NCBI RefSeq assembly: GCF_017980685.1 | Contig: NZ_JACXXO010000015.1 | Location: 1 to 64,000, forward strand | From: Pseudomonas iridis | GTDB lineage: Bacteria > Pseudomonadota > Gammaproteobacteria > Pseudomonadales > Pseudomonadaceae | Direction of reading: 5' to 3' | Length of the DNA: 64,000 bases | In this document: in pieces, positions 54,600 to 62,992 of the stretch | Layout: the number at the start of each line of letters is the position of its first letter | Position numbering within the stretch: position 1 is the first letter of the stretch | Notes under the pieces: generated by a model | Seen by the model: the letters and a program-made list of their open reading frames with translations, nothing else | Databases searched by the model: none | What the model was told of the DNA's origin: nothing | Position numbers and translations under genes: made by a program

Positions 54600-55543
54600 T
54601 AAATCAGCCCACGCTGAACGAGTGCCTGATGCGCTGAAAGTGGATCTTCAGCCAGGTACAAATCAGCAGTTTCCAAGGTTCTTGCGGACAACTCGGCCTG
54701 GTGGATGCAAACCGTTGGTCCGACGATGATTTTCGGGCAACTGACGCCAGCCAAAAGTTTTGGCAACTGCGCAAGCTGCATGGCTTTGCTGGAATACAGC
54801 AGTACGCCGCGGGCCTGCAGGTGTTCGACCGCCAGTGCCAGCTCTCCGGACGGCAGTGGCCAGTCAAACACCTGCACCGGGCAATCAGCGCTGCTGACCA
54901 GCCACGCGCACAGCCACAGGTGAGGTTCCAGTGACAGGTCGGAATGATTGATCAGCAACAGTGGCGCGGCGTGCAATTGACGATTGTTATGGTAGATGCG
55001 CGCGCCAAATTTGCTGCGTAACCACGAATAAAAAAATACCCGCTCCATCTGCGCGCCGAACTGGCCCTGCCAGCGCTGTTCAAGTTCAGCCAGCAGCGGC
55101 ACCAGCAACTGCTCACACAGCGTGCGCGGGGGATACAGCGCCATGACTTGATTGATGCTGTCGTCGATGGTCCGTTCATTGAGTTGCGTGACGGCCATGA
55201 GCAGGGTCTGACGCAAGCGTTGCCAATCGTTTTCCACCGACTCGCCGAGGTCTTGCGCAGTGTCGAGAAGCGGCTTGACCTGGCTGACCGCGACGCCACG
55301 GTTGAGCCAGGTGAGGATCGTCAGGATGCGTTGCACGTGCTCGGCGGAATACAGCCGATGCCCCTTGGGCGTGCGTTGCGGGACGATCAGACCATAGCGC
55401 CGTTCCCACGCACGCAGCGTGATCGCATTGACGCCGGTTTGCCGCGCCACTTCGCGGATCGGCAACCAGCCATCGTCGAGGGCTTTCTTGAAATCGGCGC
55501 CGAGGTCTTCCTGGGCGCTGGTGTCGGGGCTCACGTTCATCAA
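54599..55543 (-). CDS. MerR-family LitR/CarH-like regulator, probably light-linked
   Basis: A 314-residue regulator. The N-terminal MerR helix-turn-helix (WLPIREVARQTGVNAITLRA, WERRYGLIVP) is followed by a CarH/LitR-like helical and Rossmann region. CarH's helix motif Wx9EH reads W-x9-RV here, so the upper histidine is lost, and the DxHxxG-type loop is reduced to EPHLWL. So adenosylcobalamin binding as in CarH is doubtful. This fits the cobalamin-independent class II LitR (PplR) of P. putida, which I recall repressing phr and cfa-like genes. Operators of that form flank this operon. Confidence 0.8.
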   Translation of the reverse strand: MMNVSPDTSAQEDLGADFKKALDDGWLPIREVARQTGVNAITLRAWERRYGLIVPQRTPKGHRLYSAEHVQRILTILTWLNRGVAVSQVKPLLDTAQDLGESVENDWQRLRQTLLMAVTQLNERTIDDSINQVMALYPPRTLCEQLLVPLLAELEQRWQGQFGAQMERVFFYSWLRSKFGARIYHNNRQLHAAPLLLINHSDLSLEPHLWLCAWLVSSADCPVQVFDWPLPSGELALAVEHLQARGVLLYSSKAMQLAQLPKLLAGVSCPKIIVGPTVCIHQAELSARTLETADLYLAEDPLSAHQALVQRGLI

Positions 55544-56502
55544 ATCAAGTTTCGCAGGCTGAGATTTTCCGGGTGCGGTTGCAGGTAAACCTGTTGCGCA
55601 ATGTACGGGTCGGGGTGTTGGCGAAAGTGATGCTTGAGCAGGGTCAGCGGCACCACGAGCGGAACGATGCCCAACCGATATTGGCCGATCACATGCACCA
55701 TCTCCTGCTTGTCTTCGGCGCTGATCGCCTGTTTCAGGTAGCCGGTGATGTGCTGCAGAACATTGCTATGGGTGCCGCGGGTCGCACATTTTTTTAGCGC
55801 TGCCATCAGTTCGCTGAAGTAACGCGGGCCAAGTTCGGCAGGGTCGCTCTGCGCCATGTTGCCCAGCAACTTGCCTAGCGCCTTGTATTGCAGCGGGTTG
55901 TGGGCCATCAGCTGGTATTTGTAGCGTGAGTGGAATTCGGTGAGCACACGGCGGCTCAGGCCTTGGGCAAGCACTTGCTGCCAGGCGCTGTAGGCGAGAA
56001 CCCGGGTGATGAAGTTTTCACGCAGCACCGGATCATTCAGGCGTCCGGCTTCTTCCACCGGCAAGTCCGGGTGCCGCGCACAGAAGGCCTGCGCGTAGAT
56101 GCCCCGGCCACCGCCATTCACCGGCGCGCCGTTATCTTGATAGACCTTGACCCGTTCCAGCCCGCAGGAAGGTGATTGCTGCATGAAGATGTAGCCGCAG
56201 ATGTCATTGAGCTCGCCGGCCATTTTCTCGCCGTACTCGGCCAGAGGCGCGGTGACGTTGATCGAGGGATGGACAGTACCGACGGCTTGCGGGTTTTGCG
56301 GATCGCCGACCAGACGGATCGGTTCGCGGGGGATGCCCATGCCGATGGCGACTTCCGGGCACAGCGGGACGAATTCGAAATGTTCAGCGAGGGTGCGGCT
56401 GCACAGGCGTGATTCCTTGTGACCGCCGTTAAAGCGAACCTCGGCGCCCATCAGGCAGGCACTGATGGCGATCTTCGGCCGGGACATGGAAAGGTCTGAC
56501 AT
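55540..56502 (-). CDS. DUF523/DUF1722 (YbgA-like) protein
   Basis: A 320-residue two-domain protein: DUF523 (about 8-150; SACLMGAEVRFNGGHK, SPSCGLERVKVY) and DUF1722/YbgA (about 185-310; FHSRYKYQLMAHNPLQYK). In E. coli ybgA precedes phr, and the same linkage holds here with the regulator between. Recent literature associates the family with sulfur or tRNA-type chemistry, but I do not assign a reaction. First gene of the nine-gene operon; two palindromic operators lie 23-96 bases upstream. Confidence 0.85.
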   Translation of the reverse strand: MSDLSMSRPKIAISACLMGAEVRFNGGHKESRLCSRTLAEHFEFVPLCPEVAIGMGIPREPIRLVGDPQNPQAVGTVHPSINVTAPLAEYGEKMAGELNDICGYIFMQQSPSCGLERVKVYQDNGAPVNGGGRGIYAQAFCARHPDLPVEEAGRLNDPVLRENFITRVLAYSAWQQVLAQGLSRRVLTEFHSRYKYQLMAHNPLQYKALGKLLGNMAQSDPAELGPRYFSELMAALKKCATRGTHSNVLQHITGYLKQAISAEDKQEMVHVIGQYRLGIVPLVVPLTLLKHHFRQHPDPYIAQQVYLQPHPENLSLRNLI

Positions 56503-56524
56503 GGATACCTCTCGAATCTATACC

Positions 56525-56548
56525 TGTACAGAGATTGATCTCTGTACA
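56525..56548. promoter_or_regulatory. LitR-type operator, site 1
   Basis: TGTACA-N12-TGTACA, with the spacer GAGATTGATCTC itself palindromic. It lies 23 bases upstream of the DUF523 gene and fits the TRTACA-N12-TGTAYA form I recall for P. putida PplR. Confidence 0.7.
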
Positions 56549-56574
56549 ACATTTCCTAAGCATAGATTCATAGC

Positions 56575-56598
56575 TGTACAAGTCAAATCATTTGTATA
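56575..56598. promoter_or_regulatory. LitR-type operator, site 2
   Basis: TGTACA-N12-TGTATA, exactly 50 bases from site 1. It overlaps a minus-strand TTGACT-N16-TATGCT promoter candidate. Confidence 0.7.
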
Positions 56599-56607
56599 AG
56601 TTTTTCT

Positions 56608-56705
56608 GTAGGCGCTGCCGCAGGCTGCGATCTCTTGATCCTGTTTTTGATTTGGGAGTTTTGAGAAGCAAAGATCAAAACATCGCAGCCCTCGGCAGCT
56701 CCTAC
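56608..56705. repeat. Inverted repeat of the GTAGGAGCTGCCG family
   Basis: Arms starting GTAGGCGCTGCCGCAGGCTG (from 56608) and ending GGCAGCTCCTAC (to 56705) are near-perfect inverted copies. Its right end contains the stop codon of the Trp-rich protein. Confidence 0.82.
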
Positions 56706-56920
56706 ATGAGCCAGCCGATTTTCCATTGGGCGTTGTTTTGTAAAGCATGCCAGTCGAATCGTTCGACGCGCTTGGTCAGCACTGCCTGCAACTCGACTTC
56801 GAGCACCGTGCCCTCTTCATCGCAAATCAGCTCAGTCACCAGGAAATGCTTTTCACGGTTTTGCGGGTGGGCTGCTGTCCATTTCGACAGCAGCAATTTG
56901 CGTGGGTTGATGCGATTCAT
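56702..56920 (-). CDS. Small Trp-rich protein, TIGR02450 family
   Basis: A 72-residue protein: MNRINPRKLLLSKWTAAHP at the start and a final NNAQWKIGWLM, with conserved Trp residues. It matches TIGR02450, a family of unknown function often near photolyase or cryptochrome genes. ATG 56920 overlaps the stop of the upstream FAD gene (ATGA). The stop TAG lies inside a repeat element. Confidence 0.83.
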   Translation of the reverse strand: MNRINPRKLLLSKWTAAHPQNREKHFLVTELICDEEGTVLEVELQAVLTKRVERFDWHALQNNAQWKIGWLM

Positions 56921-57903
56921 TGCAAGTGCTCGTGCAGGCGGCGGGCAGCTTCCTGGCCGCTGAGCCAGGCACCTTCGACGCGTCCGGACAGGCACCAGTC
57001 GCCACAGGCATACAGGCCCAGATCAGCATCCGCCAGCGTTCCCCATTCGTGGCCCGTCGCCGGGCGTGCGTAGAGCCAGCGATGGGCAAGACTGAAGGTC
57101 GGTGCTGGCATCGCGCTGTGCAGCAATTCGGCGAACGCGCCGTGCAGTTGTTCGATCACCGCTTCCTTGGGCAGGTCGATGTGCTGTCGGCTCCAGGCGC
57201 TGGTCGCGTGTAGTACCCACGTGTCGAGGGTGTTGTCGCGCCCCGGTTTACTGCGATTGCGCGCCAGCCAGTCGAGGGGGCTGTCCTGCACGAAGCAACC
57301 CTCGATCGGAGTATCCAGCGGCGTATCGAAGGCGAGGGCGACGGCCCAGGTCGGGTCCATTTTTACCCCGGCGGCGGCACCGGCGAGTTTCGGCGCGGCG
57401 GCCAGCAGCGCCGTAGCTTGCGGTGCCGGCGTGGCGATCACGACATGACTGAATGGCCCGTGGGTGAAGCCTTCGGCGTCTTGCAGATGCCAATGCTCTT
57501 CGCCGCGATAGACCTCGGTAATCCGACAGGCAAATTGCACCTCCAGCCCCTCGAGCAAGCCGCGGGTGATGGCGCTCATCCGTGGCGCACCGACCCAGCG
57601 GGTCTGCTCGTCCGGCGACAGATTCAGTTGCCCGCCCTGGAAGGTGTAGAGCTGCGGTGTCCACTCGGCGACCCAGCCCTGACTTTGCCAGCGCTGTACC
57701 TCGGTGACAAAACGCCGATCACGGGCGGTGAAATATTGCGCGCCCAGATCCAGCGAACCGGCGTCGCTGCGTTTGCTCGACATACGTCCGCCGCTGCCGC
57801 GACTTTTATCGAACAATTGGACGGTGTGCCCAGTCTCCGTAAGAGCCTGAGCCGCCGAGAGTCCGGCGATGCCGGTGCCGATGATTGCGATAGGTACAGT
57901 CAT
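56917..57903 (-). CDS. FAD-dependent oxidoreductase (renalase-like)
   Basis: A 328-residue flavoprotein with N-terminal IIGTGIAGLSAAQALTETGH and the FDKSRGSGGRMSSKR segment typical of bacterial renalase-like amine oxidases. The substrate is unknown. ATG 57903; upstream in-frame codons run through the operator region, so the shorter start is preferred. It forms a two-gene unit with the Trp-rich protein. Confidence 0.84.
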   Translation of the reverse strand: MTVPIAIIGTGIAGLSAAQALTETGHTVQLFDKSRGSGGRMSSKRSDAGSLDLGAQYFTARDRRFVTEVQRWQSQGWVAEWTPQLYTFQGGQLNLSPDEQTRWVGAPRMSAITRGLLEGLEVQFACRITEVYRGEEHWHLQDAEGFTHGPFSHVVIATPAPQATALLAAAPKLAGAAAGVKMDPTWAVALAFDTPLDTPIEGCFVQDSPLDWLARNRSKPGRDNTLDTWVLHATSAWSRQHIDLPKEAVIEQLHGAFAELLHSAMPAPTFSLAHRWLYARPATGHEWGTLADADLGLYACGDWCLSGRVEGAWLSGQEAARRLHEHLQ

Positions 57904-57950
57904 AGGGGCCTCGTTTACCTTTCTGTACAGACTACGCCGTCGTTGAAACC

Positions 57951-57974
57951 TGTACAATTTTGTTTTTTGGTATA
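57951..57974. promoter_or_regulatory. LitR-type operator, site 3 (one mismatch)
   Basis: TGTACA-N12-GGTATA, with a further TGTACA half-site at 57924-57929. It lies between the divergent FAD gene and TIGR01777 gene. On the minus strand TTGTAC-N17-TAGTCT overlaps it and may be the FAD gene promoter. Confidence 0.6.
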
Positions 57975-58100
57975 ACTTCTAGCGTTCTCGTTCTGGCAGC
58001 TTGGCCTATGGTTAAACAATAGAACCTGCCCGATAGAAAAGATCCCTGCTTTTAAAAATAGACTAGTGATCCGGGTAAAACGCCACGCGAGGAAGATGTC

Positions 58101-59003
58101 ATGCACATATTGCTGACCGGCGGTACTGGTTTGATCGGGCGTCAACTCTGTCGGCATTGGTCGGGGCAGGGGCATCACCTGACGGTTTGGAGTAGACGCC
58201 CGGAAGCGGTCGCGAAAATCTGCGGGACGCAGGTGCGCGGCATTGCAACGCTGGAAGAGCTTGGCGAAGAACCCGTCGACGCAATCATCAATCTTGCTGG
58301 CGCGCCGATTGCCGACCGACTGTGGACCCATCGACGTAAAGCGTTGCTATGGAGCAGCCGCATCACGCTCACGGAAACCTTGTTGGCGTGGCTGGAAAAA
58401 CGCGCGCAGAAACCGGCGCTGCTGATTTCGGGGTCGGCCATCGGCTGGTACGGCGACGGTGGTGAGCGCGAGTTGAGCGAAGACTCACCGCCAGTAATCG
58501 ACGATTTCGCCAGTCAGTTGTGCATTGCCTGGGAAGAGACTGCCCAGCGCGCAGAGGCGTTGGGCATTCGCGTGGTGCTGGTGCGAACCGGTCTGGTGCT
58601 GTCGGCCGAGGGCGGCTTTTTGTCGCGCCTGTTGCTGCCGTTCAAACTTGGATTGGGCGGGCCTCTGGGCAATGGCCGGCAGTGGATGCCGTGGATTCAT
58701 ATCGACGACCAAATCGCCCTGATTGATTTTCTTCTGCATCGTGATGAGGCCAGTGGTCCTTATAATGCGTGCGCGCCAAAACCTGTGCGCAATCGCGAAT
58801 TTGCCAAGACGCTGGGCAGTGTTTTACATCGTCCGGCGTTTATGCCAATGCCGACCCTGGCACTGAAGGTCGGTCTGGGCGAGTTGTCATTGCTGTTGCT
58901 GGGCGGCCAACGGGCAACGCCGGCACGCTTGCTGGAAGCGGGATTCAGTTTCCAGTTCACGGATTTACGCGCGGCTCTGGATGATCTCTCCAGCCGCCTC
59001 TGA
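58101..59003 (+). CDS. TIGR01777-family NAD-dependent epimerase/dehydratase
   Basis: A 300-residue extended-SDR protein (YfcH-like). N-terminal LLTGGTGLIGRQLCRHW cofactor loop, then SGSAIGWYGDGGERELSED and the C-terminal GGQRATPARLLEAGF motif, all hallmarks of TIGR01777. Function unknown. An AGGAAG ribosome site precedes ATG 58101. It lies 13 bases before hemH. Confidence 0.88.
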   Translation: MHILLTGGTGLIGRQLCRHWSGQGHHLTVWSRRPEAVAKICGTQVRGIATLEELGEEPVDAIINLAGAPIADRLWTHRRKALLWSSRITLTETLLAWLEKRAQKPALLISGSAIGWYGDGGERELSEDSPPVIDDFASQLCIAWEETAQRAEALGIRVVLVRTGLVLSAEGGFLSRLLLPFKLGLGGPLGNGRQWMPWIHIDDQIALIDFLLHRDEASGPYNACAPKPVRNREFAKTLGSVLHRPAFMPMPTLALKVGLGELSLLLLGGQRATPARLLEAGFSFQFTDLRAALDDLSSRL

Positions 59004-59016
59004 AATAGGACGTTGC

Positions 59017-60042
59017 ATGACCGATCACGCCTTGCTTCTGGTCAACCTGGGTTCCCCGGCCTCCACCTCGGTGGCCGATGTACGCCGCTACCTCAACCAA
59101 TTTCTGATGGATCCGTACGTGATCGACCTGCCGTGGCCGGTGCGGCGTTTGCTGGTGTCGCTGATCCTGATCAAGCGCCCCGAGCAATCCGCCCACGCCT
59201 ACGCCTCGATCTGGTGGGAGGAGGGTTCGCCGCTGGTGGTGCTCAGCCGTCGCTTGCAAGAGCAGATGAAGGCGCAGTGGAAGCATGGCCCGGTCGACCT
59301 GGCCATGCGTTACGGCGAGCCTTCAATTGAAACGTGCCTGACAAGACTGGTCGCGGCAGGGCACAGGCGGATCACGCTGGCGCCGCTTTACCCACAGTTC
59401 GCCGACAGTACGACGACCACGGTGATCGAAGAGGCCAGGCGTGTAATCCGTGCGAAGAACCTCGATGTGAAGTTGTCGATCCTGCAACCGTTCTACGATC
59501 AGCCGGAATACCTCGACGCGCTGGTCGCCAGCGCCAGGCCGCACTTGCAGCAGGATTACGATCACTTGCTGCTGAGCTTCCATGGCCTGCCGGAACGTCA
59601 CCTGACCAAGCTCGACCCGACCGGCAATCACTGTTTCAAAAATGAAGACTGCTGCAAGAATGCGTCGCCTGCGGTATTGGCAACCTGTTATCGCGCGCAA
59701 TGTTTGCGCACGGCTGCCCTGTTCGCTGAGCGTATGGGTTTACCGGAGGGCAAATGGTCTGTCTCTTTTCAGTCGAGATTGGGTCGTGCCAAATGGATCG
59801 AGCCGTACACCGAAGCGCGGCTGGATGAGTTGGCGAAAAGCGGTGTGAAGAAGCTTCTGGTGATGTGCCCGGCGTTTGTGGCCGATTGCATCGAGACGCT
59901 GGAGGAGATCGGTGATCGCGGCAAGGAGCAGTTCCGCGAAGCGGGAGGCGAGGAGTTGGTGCTGGTGCCGTGCCTGAATGACGACCCGCAATGGGCGAAG
60001 GCGTTGGCCACTCTTTGCGAAAGAGCGCCGTTGGCCCTTTAA
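59017..60042 (+). CDS. hemH: Ferrochelatase
   Basis: A 341-residue ferrochelatase. Starts MTDHALLLVNLGSPASTS and contains LSFHGLPERH with the metal-binding His, and CYRAQC and CPAFVADCIETLEEI later. It inserts iron into protoporphyrin IX. The longer frame from 58981 is antisense to nothing but overlaps the preceding gene; ATG 59017 is the family start. Operon with the TIGR01777 gene, as in other Pseudomonas. Confidence 0.95.
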   Translation: MTDHALLLVNLGSPASTSVADVRRYLNQFLMDPYVIDLPWPVRRLLVSLILIKRPEQSAHAYASIWWEEGSPLVVLSRRLQEQMKAQWKHGPVDLAMRYGEPSIETCLTRLVAAGHRRITLAPLYPQFADSTTTTVIEEARRVIRAKNLDVKLSILQPFYDQPEYLDALVASARPHLQQDYDHLLLSFHGLPERHLTKLDPTGNHCFKNEDCCKNASPAVLATCYRAQCLRTAALFAERMGLPEGKWSVSFQSRLGRAKWIEPYTEARLDELAKSGVKKLLVMCPAFVADCIETLEEIGDRGKEQFREAGGEELVLVPCLNDDPQWAKALATLCERAPLAL

Positions 60043-60051
60043 AGCCAAAAG

Positions 60052-60130
60052 CTTCGCGAGCAGGCTCGCTCCCACATTTGATCTTCAGTGCGCTGAAGAA
60101 CCCTTGTGGGAGCGAGCCTGCTCGGGAAAG
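60052..60130. repeat. Paired inverted REP elements (BIME 5)
   Basis: TTCGCGAGCAGGCTCGCTCC (arm 60052-60075) and its inverse (60106-60130, with one change to CTCGGGAAAG), between converging hemH and uraA. Confidence 0.88.
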
Positions 60131-60161
60131 CTATCTGTCAGGCAATAAACATCTTGAAGCC

Positions 60162-61436
60162 TTAGATCAGCGGCTCATCCGCCTTCTTGTTCTTCCAGCC
60201 ATCATTGCCCGGCAGCAGCAGGTTCAGCGCAATCGCCACCACCGCGCACAGCGCGATGCCTTTGAGGCCGAAGTCGTCCGGACCGGTGCCAGTGCCAACC
60301 AGCACACCGCCAATCCCGAACACCAACGTGACCGAGACAATCACCAGATTGCGTGCTTCGCCCAGATCGATCTTGTGGCGGATCAGGGTGTTCATGCCCA
60401 CTGCCGCGATCGAACCAAACAACAAGCACAAAATCCCGCCCATCACGGGTACCGGGATGCTTTGCAGCAGCGCACCGAACTTGCCGACAAACGCCAGGCT
60501 GATGGCGAAGATCGCCGCCCAGGTCATGATTTTCGGGTTGTAGTTCTTGGTCAGCATCACGGCGCCAGTCACTTCGGCGTAAGTGGTGTTAGGCGGGCCG
60601 CCGAACATCCCGGCTGCGGTGGTGGCGATGCCGTCACCGAGCAGAGTGCGATGCAGGCCCGGCTTCTTCAGATAGTCACGACCGGTCACGCTACCGACTG
60701 CAATCACGCCGCCGATGTGTTCAATCGCCGGGGCCAATGCCACTGGAACGATGAACAGAATCGCCTGCCAGTTGAACTCCGGCGCGGTGAAATGCGGGAT
60801 CGCGAACCACGGTGCTGCGGCAATTTTCGCGGTATCGACCACACCGAAATAGAACGCCATGGCGAACCCGACCAGCACGCCGGAAATGATCGGCACCAGA
60901 CGGAAAATGCCTTTGCCGAACACTGCCACGATCAACGTGGTCAGCAGCGCTGGCATCGAGATCATCATTGCAGTCTGGTAATGGATCAGCTCGGAACCGT
61001 CGCCAGCCTTGCCCATCGCCATGTTCGCGGCAATCGGCGCCATGGCCAGGCCGATGGAGATGATCACCGGACCGATGACCACTGGCGGCAGCAGACGGTC
61101 GATGAAACCGGTGCCTTTGATCTTCACGGCGAGGCCAAGAAAGGTGTAGACGAAACCGGCCGCCATTACGCCGCCCATGGTCGCGGCCAGGCCGAACTGG
61201 CCCTTGGCGAGAATGATCGGGGTGATGAACGCAAAGCTGGACGCCAGGAACACCGGCACCTGACGGCCAGTGACGATCTGGAACAGAATCGTCCCAAGAC
61301 CTGCGGTAAACAGTGCCACGTTCGGGTCGAGGCCCGTGATCAGCGGCATCAGCACCAAAGCGCCGAAAGCCACGAACAGCATCTGGGCGCCGGACAGCAC
61401 CGTGCGCCAGAGCGGATCGTTGAACTCTTGTTGCAT
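60162..61436 (-). CDS. uraA: Uracil permease
   Basis: A 424-residue nucleobase:cation symporter-2 with about 14 hydrophobic segments. Conserved motifs include AIEHIGGVIAVGSVTGRDY and GMFGGPPNTTYAE. It imports uracil with protons, feeding the product of the upstream gene upp. An alternative GTG at 61442 overlaps the upp stop, but ATG 61436 has the better-spaced AAGGA site. Confidence 0.93.
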   Translation of the reverse strand: MQQEFNDPLWRTVLSGAQMLFVAFGALVLMPLITGLDPNVALFTAGLGTILFQIVTGRQVPVFLASSFAFITPIILAKGQFGLAATMGGVMAAGFVYTFLGLAVKIKGTGFIDRLLPPVVIGPVIISIGLAMAPIAANMAMGKAGDGSELIHYQTAMMISMPALLTTLIVAVFGKGIFRLVPIISGVLVGFAMAFYFGVVDTAKIAAAPWFAIPHFTAPEFNWQAILFIVPVALAPAIEHIGGVIAVGSVTGRDYLKKPGLHRTLLGDGIATTAAGMFGGPPNTTYAEVTGAVMLTKNYNPKIMTWAAIFAISLAFVGKFGALLQSIPVPVMGGILCLLFGSIAAVGMNTLIRHKIDLGEARNLVIVSVTLVFGIGGVLVGTGTGPDDFGLKGIALCAVVAIALNLLLPGNDGWKNKKADEPLI

Positions 61437-61438
61437 GG

Positions 61439-62077
61439 TCACGCGTCCTTCTGCTTGGTGCCGAAGATCTTGTCACCGGCATCGCCAAGCCCTGGGATGA
61501 TGTAACCGTGTTCGTTCAAACGTTCGTCAATCGAGGCGGTGTAGATGGTCACGTCCGGGTGAGCCTTTTCTACAGCGGCGATGCCTTCTGGCGCTGCAAC
61601 CAGCACCATCGCGCGGATTTCCTTGCAGCCAGCCTTTTTCAGCAGGTCGATGGTCGCAACCATCGAGCTGCCGGTGGCGAGCATCGGGTCGATGATCATC
61701 GCCAGACGTTCGTCGATTTCCGGAACCAGTTTTTCCAGATAGGTGTGGGCTTGCAGGGTTTCTTCGTTGCGGGCAACACCCACAGCGCTGACCTTGGCAC
61801 CCGGGATCAGGCTGAGCACGCCTTCGAGCATGCCGATGCCGGCACGCAGGATTGGCACGACAGTGATCTTCTTGCCGGCGATTTTCTCGACCGACACGGT
61901 GCCGCACCAACCTTCGATATCGTAGGTTTCCAGCGGCAGGTCTTTAGTAGCTTCGTAGGTCAGCAGCGCACCGACTTCCTGAGCGAGCTCGCGGAAATTC
62001 TTGGTGCTGATGTCTGCGCGGCGCATAAGGCCAAGTTTGTGACGGATCAGCGGATGGCGGATCTCTTGGATGGACAT
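61439..62077 (-). CDS. upp: Uracil phosphoribosyltransferase
   Basis: A 212-residue UPRTase. The PRPP loop is MLATGSSMVATID, and the uracil-binding end is YIIPGLGDAGDKIFGTK. It converts uracil and PRPP to UMP. Operon upp-uraA, divergent from hpt. Confidence 0.96.
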   Translation of the reverse strand: MSIQEIRHPLIRHKLGLMRRADISTKNFRELAQEVGALLTYEATKDLPLETYDIEGWCGTVSVEKIAGKKITVVPILRAGIGMLEGVLSLIPGAKVSAVGVARNEETLQAHTYLEKLVPEIDERLAMIIDPMLATGSSMVATIDLLKKAGCKEIRAMVLVAAPEGIAAVEKAHPDVTIYTASIDERLNEHGYIIPGLGDAGDKIFGTKQKDA

Positions 62078-62136
62078 GGGGAAAGGCTCCGGCGGCGGGC
62101 AAAAAAACCGGCCTAGATTAATCTATCCGAGGGTGA

Positions 62137-62150
62137 TGTCCTATAGGACA
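62137..62150. promoter_or_regulatory. Perfect palindrome between upp and hpt
   Basis: TGTCCTATAGGACA is its own complement over 14 bases and sits in the divergent upp/hpt control region. A purine- or pyrimidine-responsive repressor site is possible but unproven. Confidence 0.4.
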
Positions 62151-62254
62151 TAGAGTACGTTAGTCCATAAAGGCTTGATTCAGCCGTGCGAGATGCGTAC
62201 CTTTGCCCGCTTTTCGCGACTATACCCCCCTTCAACCACCCCCCGGAGAGCGCC

Positions 62255-62812
62255 ATGTCCGCTGATCTCGAGCATATCCGTCAAATCATGCGAGAGGCTG
62301 ACTGCCTGTACACCGAGTCTGAAGTCGAGGCCGCCATTGCCCGCGTCGGTGCACAAATCAACGAAACACTGGCCGAGAGCAACCCGGTGGTGTTCTGCGT
62401 GATGAACGGCGGGCTGATTTTTTCCGGCAAGCTGCTGACTCATCTGCATTTCCCGCTGGAAGCGTCCTACCTGCACGCGACCCGTTATCGCAACGAAACC
62501 AGCGGCGGCGATCTGTTCTGGAAGGCCAAGCCAGAAGTCTCGTTTCTTGACCGTGACGTGCTGATCATCGACGACATCCTCGATGAAGGTCACACCCTTG
62601 GCGCGATCATCGATTACTGCAAACACGCCGGCGCGCGCAAAGTGCACACCGCCGTGCTGATCGACAAGGATCACGACCGCAAGGCGCGTCCTGACCTGAA
62701 AGCAGACTTCGTCGGCCTGCCGTGCATCGACCGTTACATCTTCGGTTACGGCATGGACTACAAAGGCTACTGGCGTAACGCCAACGGGATCTTTGCCGTT
62801 AAAGGCATGTAA
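62255..62812 (+). CDS. hpt: Hypoxanthine-guanine phosphoribosyltransferase
   Basis: A 185-residue purine PRTase with the PRPP loop VLIIDDILDEGHTLGAI. It salvages hypoxanthine and guanine. ATG 62255 follows CCCGGAGAGCG (GGAG site); the longer frame from 62186 lacks family similarity. Divergent from upp. Confidence 0.93.
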   Translation: MSADLEHIRQIMREADCLYTESEVEAAIARVGAQINETLAESNPVVFCVMNGGLIFSGKLLTHLHFPLEASYLHATRYRNETSGGDLFWKAKPEVSFLDRDVLIIDDILDEGHTLGAIIDYCKHAGARKVHTAVLIDKDHDRKARPDLKADFVGLPCIDRYIFGYGMDYKGYWRNANGIFAVKGM

Positions 62813-62831
62813 TCCCCCCGCGCTATCCCCT

Positions 62832-62919
62832 GTGGGAGCGAGCCTGCTCGCGAAAGCGATCTTTCATTCAGCATAAGTGTTGAATGTGAAATTGCCTTCG
62901 CGAGCAGGCTCGCTCCCAC
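62832..62919. repeat. Paired inverted REP elements (BIME 6)
   Basis: GTGGGAGCGAGCCTGCTCGC (from 62832) and its inverse (62895-62919), after hpt. Confidence 0.9.
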
Positions 62920-62992
62920 AGTTGTTTTGTGTGTGCTGATACATCGGTGATACCCATGCTAGAGTGCTTGGCCCCGCCCTCCGGAGCCTGCC

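Noticed and set aside
59991..61505. Long plus-strand open frame (504 codons)
   Set aside because: It is antisense to uraA; very His/Gln/Arg-rich, typical of the complement of a membrane protein gene.
3824..62919. CRISPR array
   Set aside because: The repeats are isolated inverted pairs at separate loci, not regularly spaced direct repeats, and no cas gene is present.
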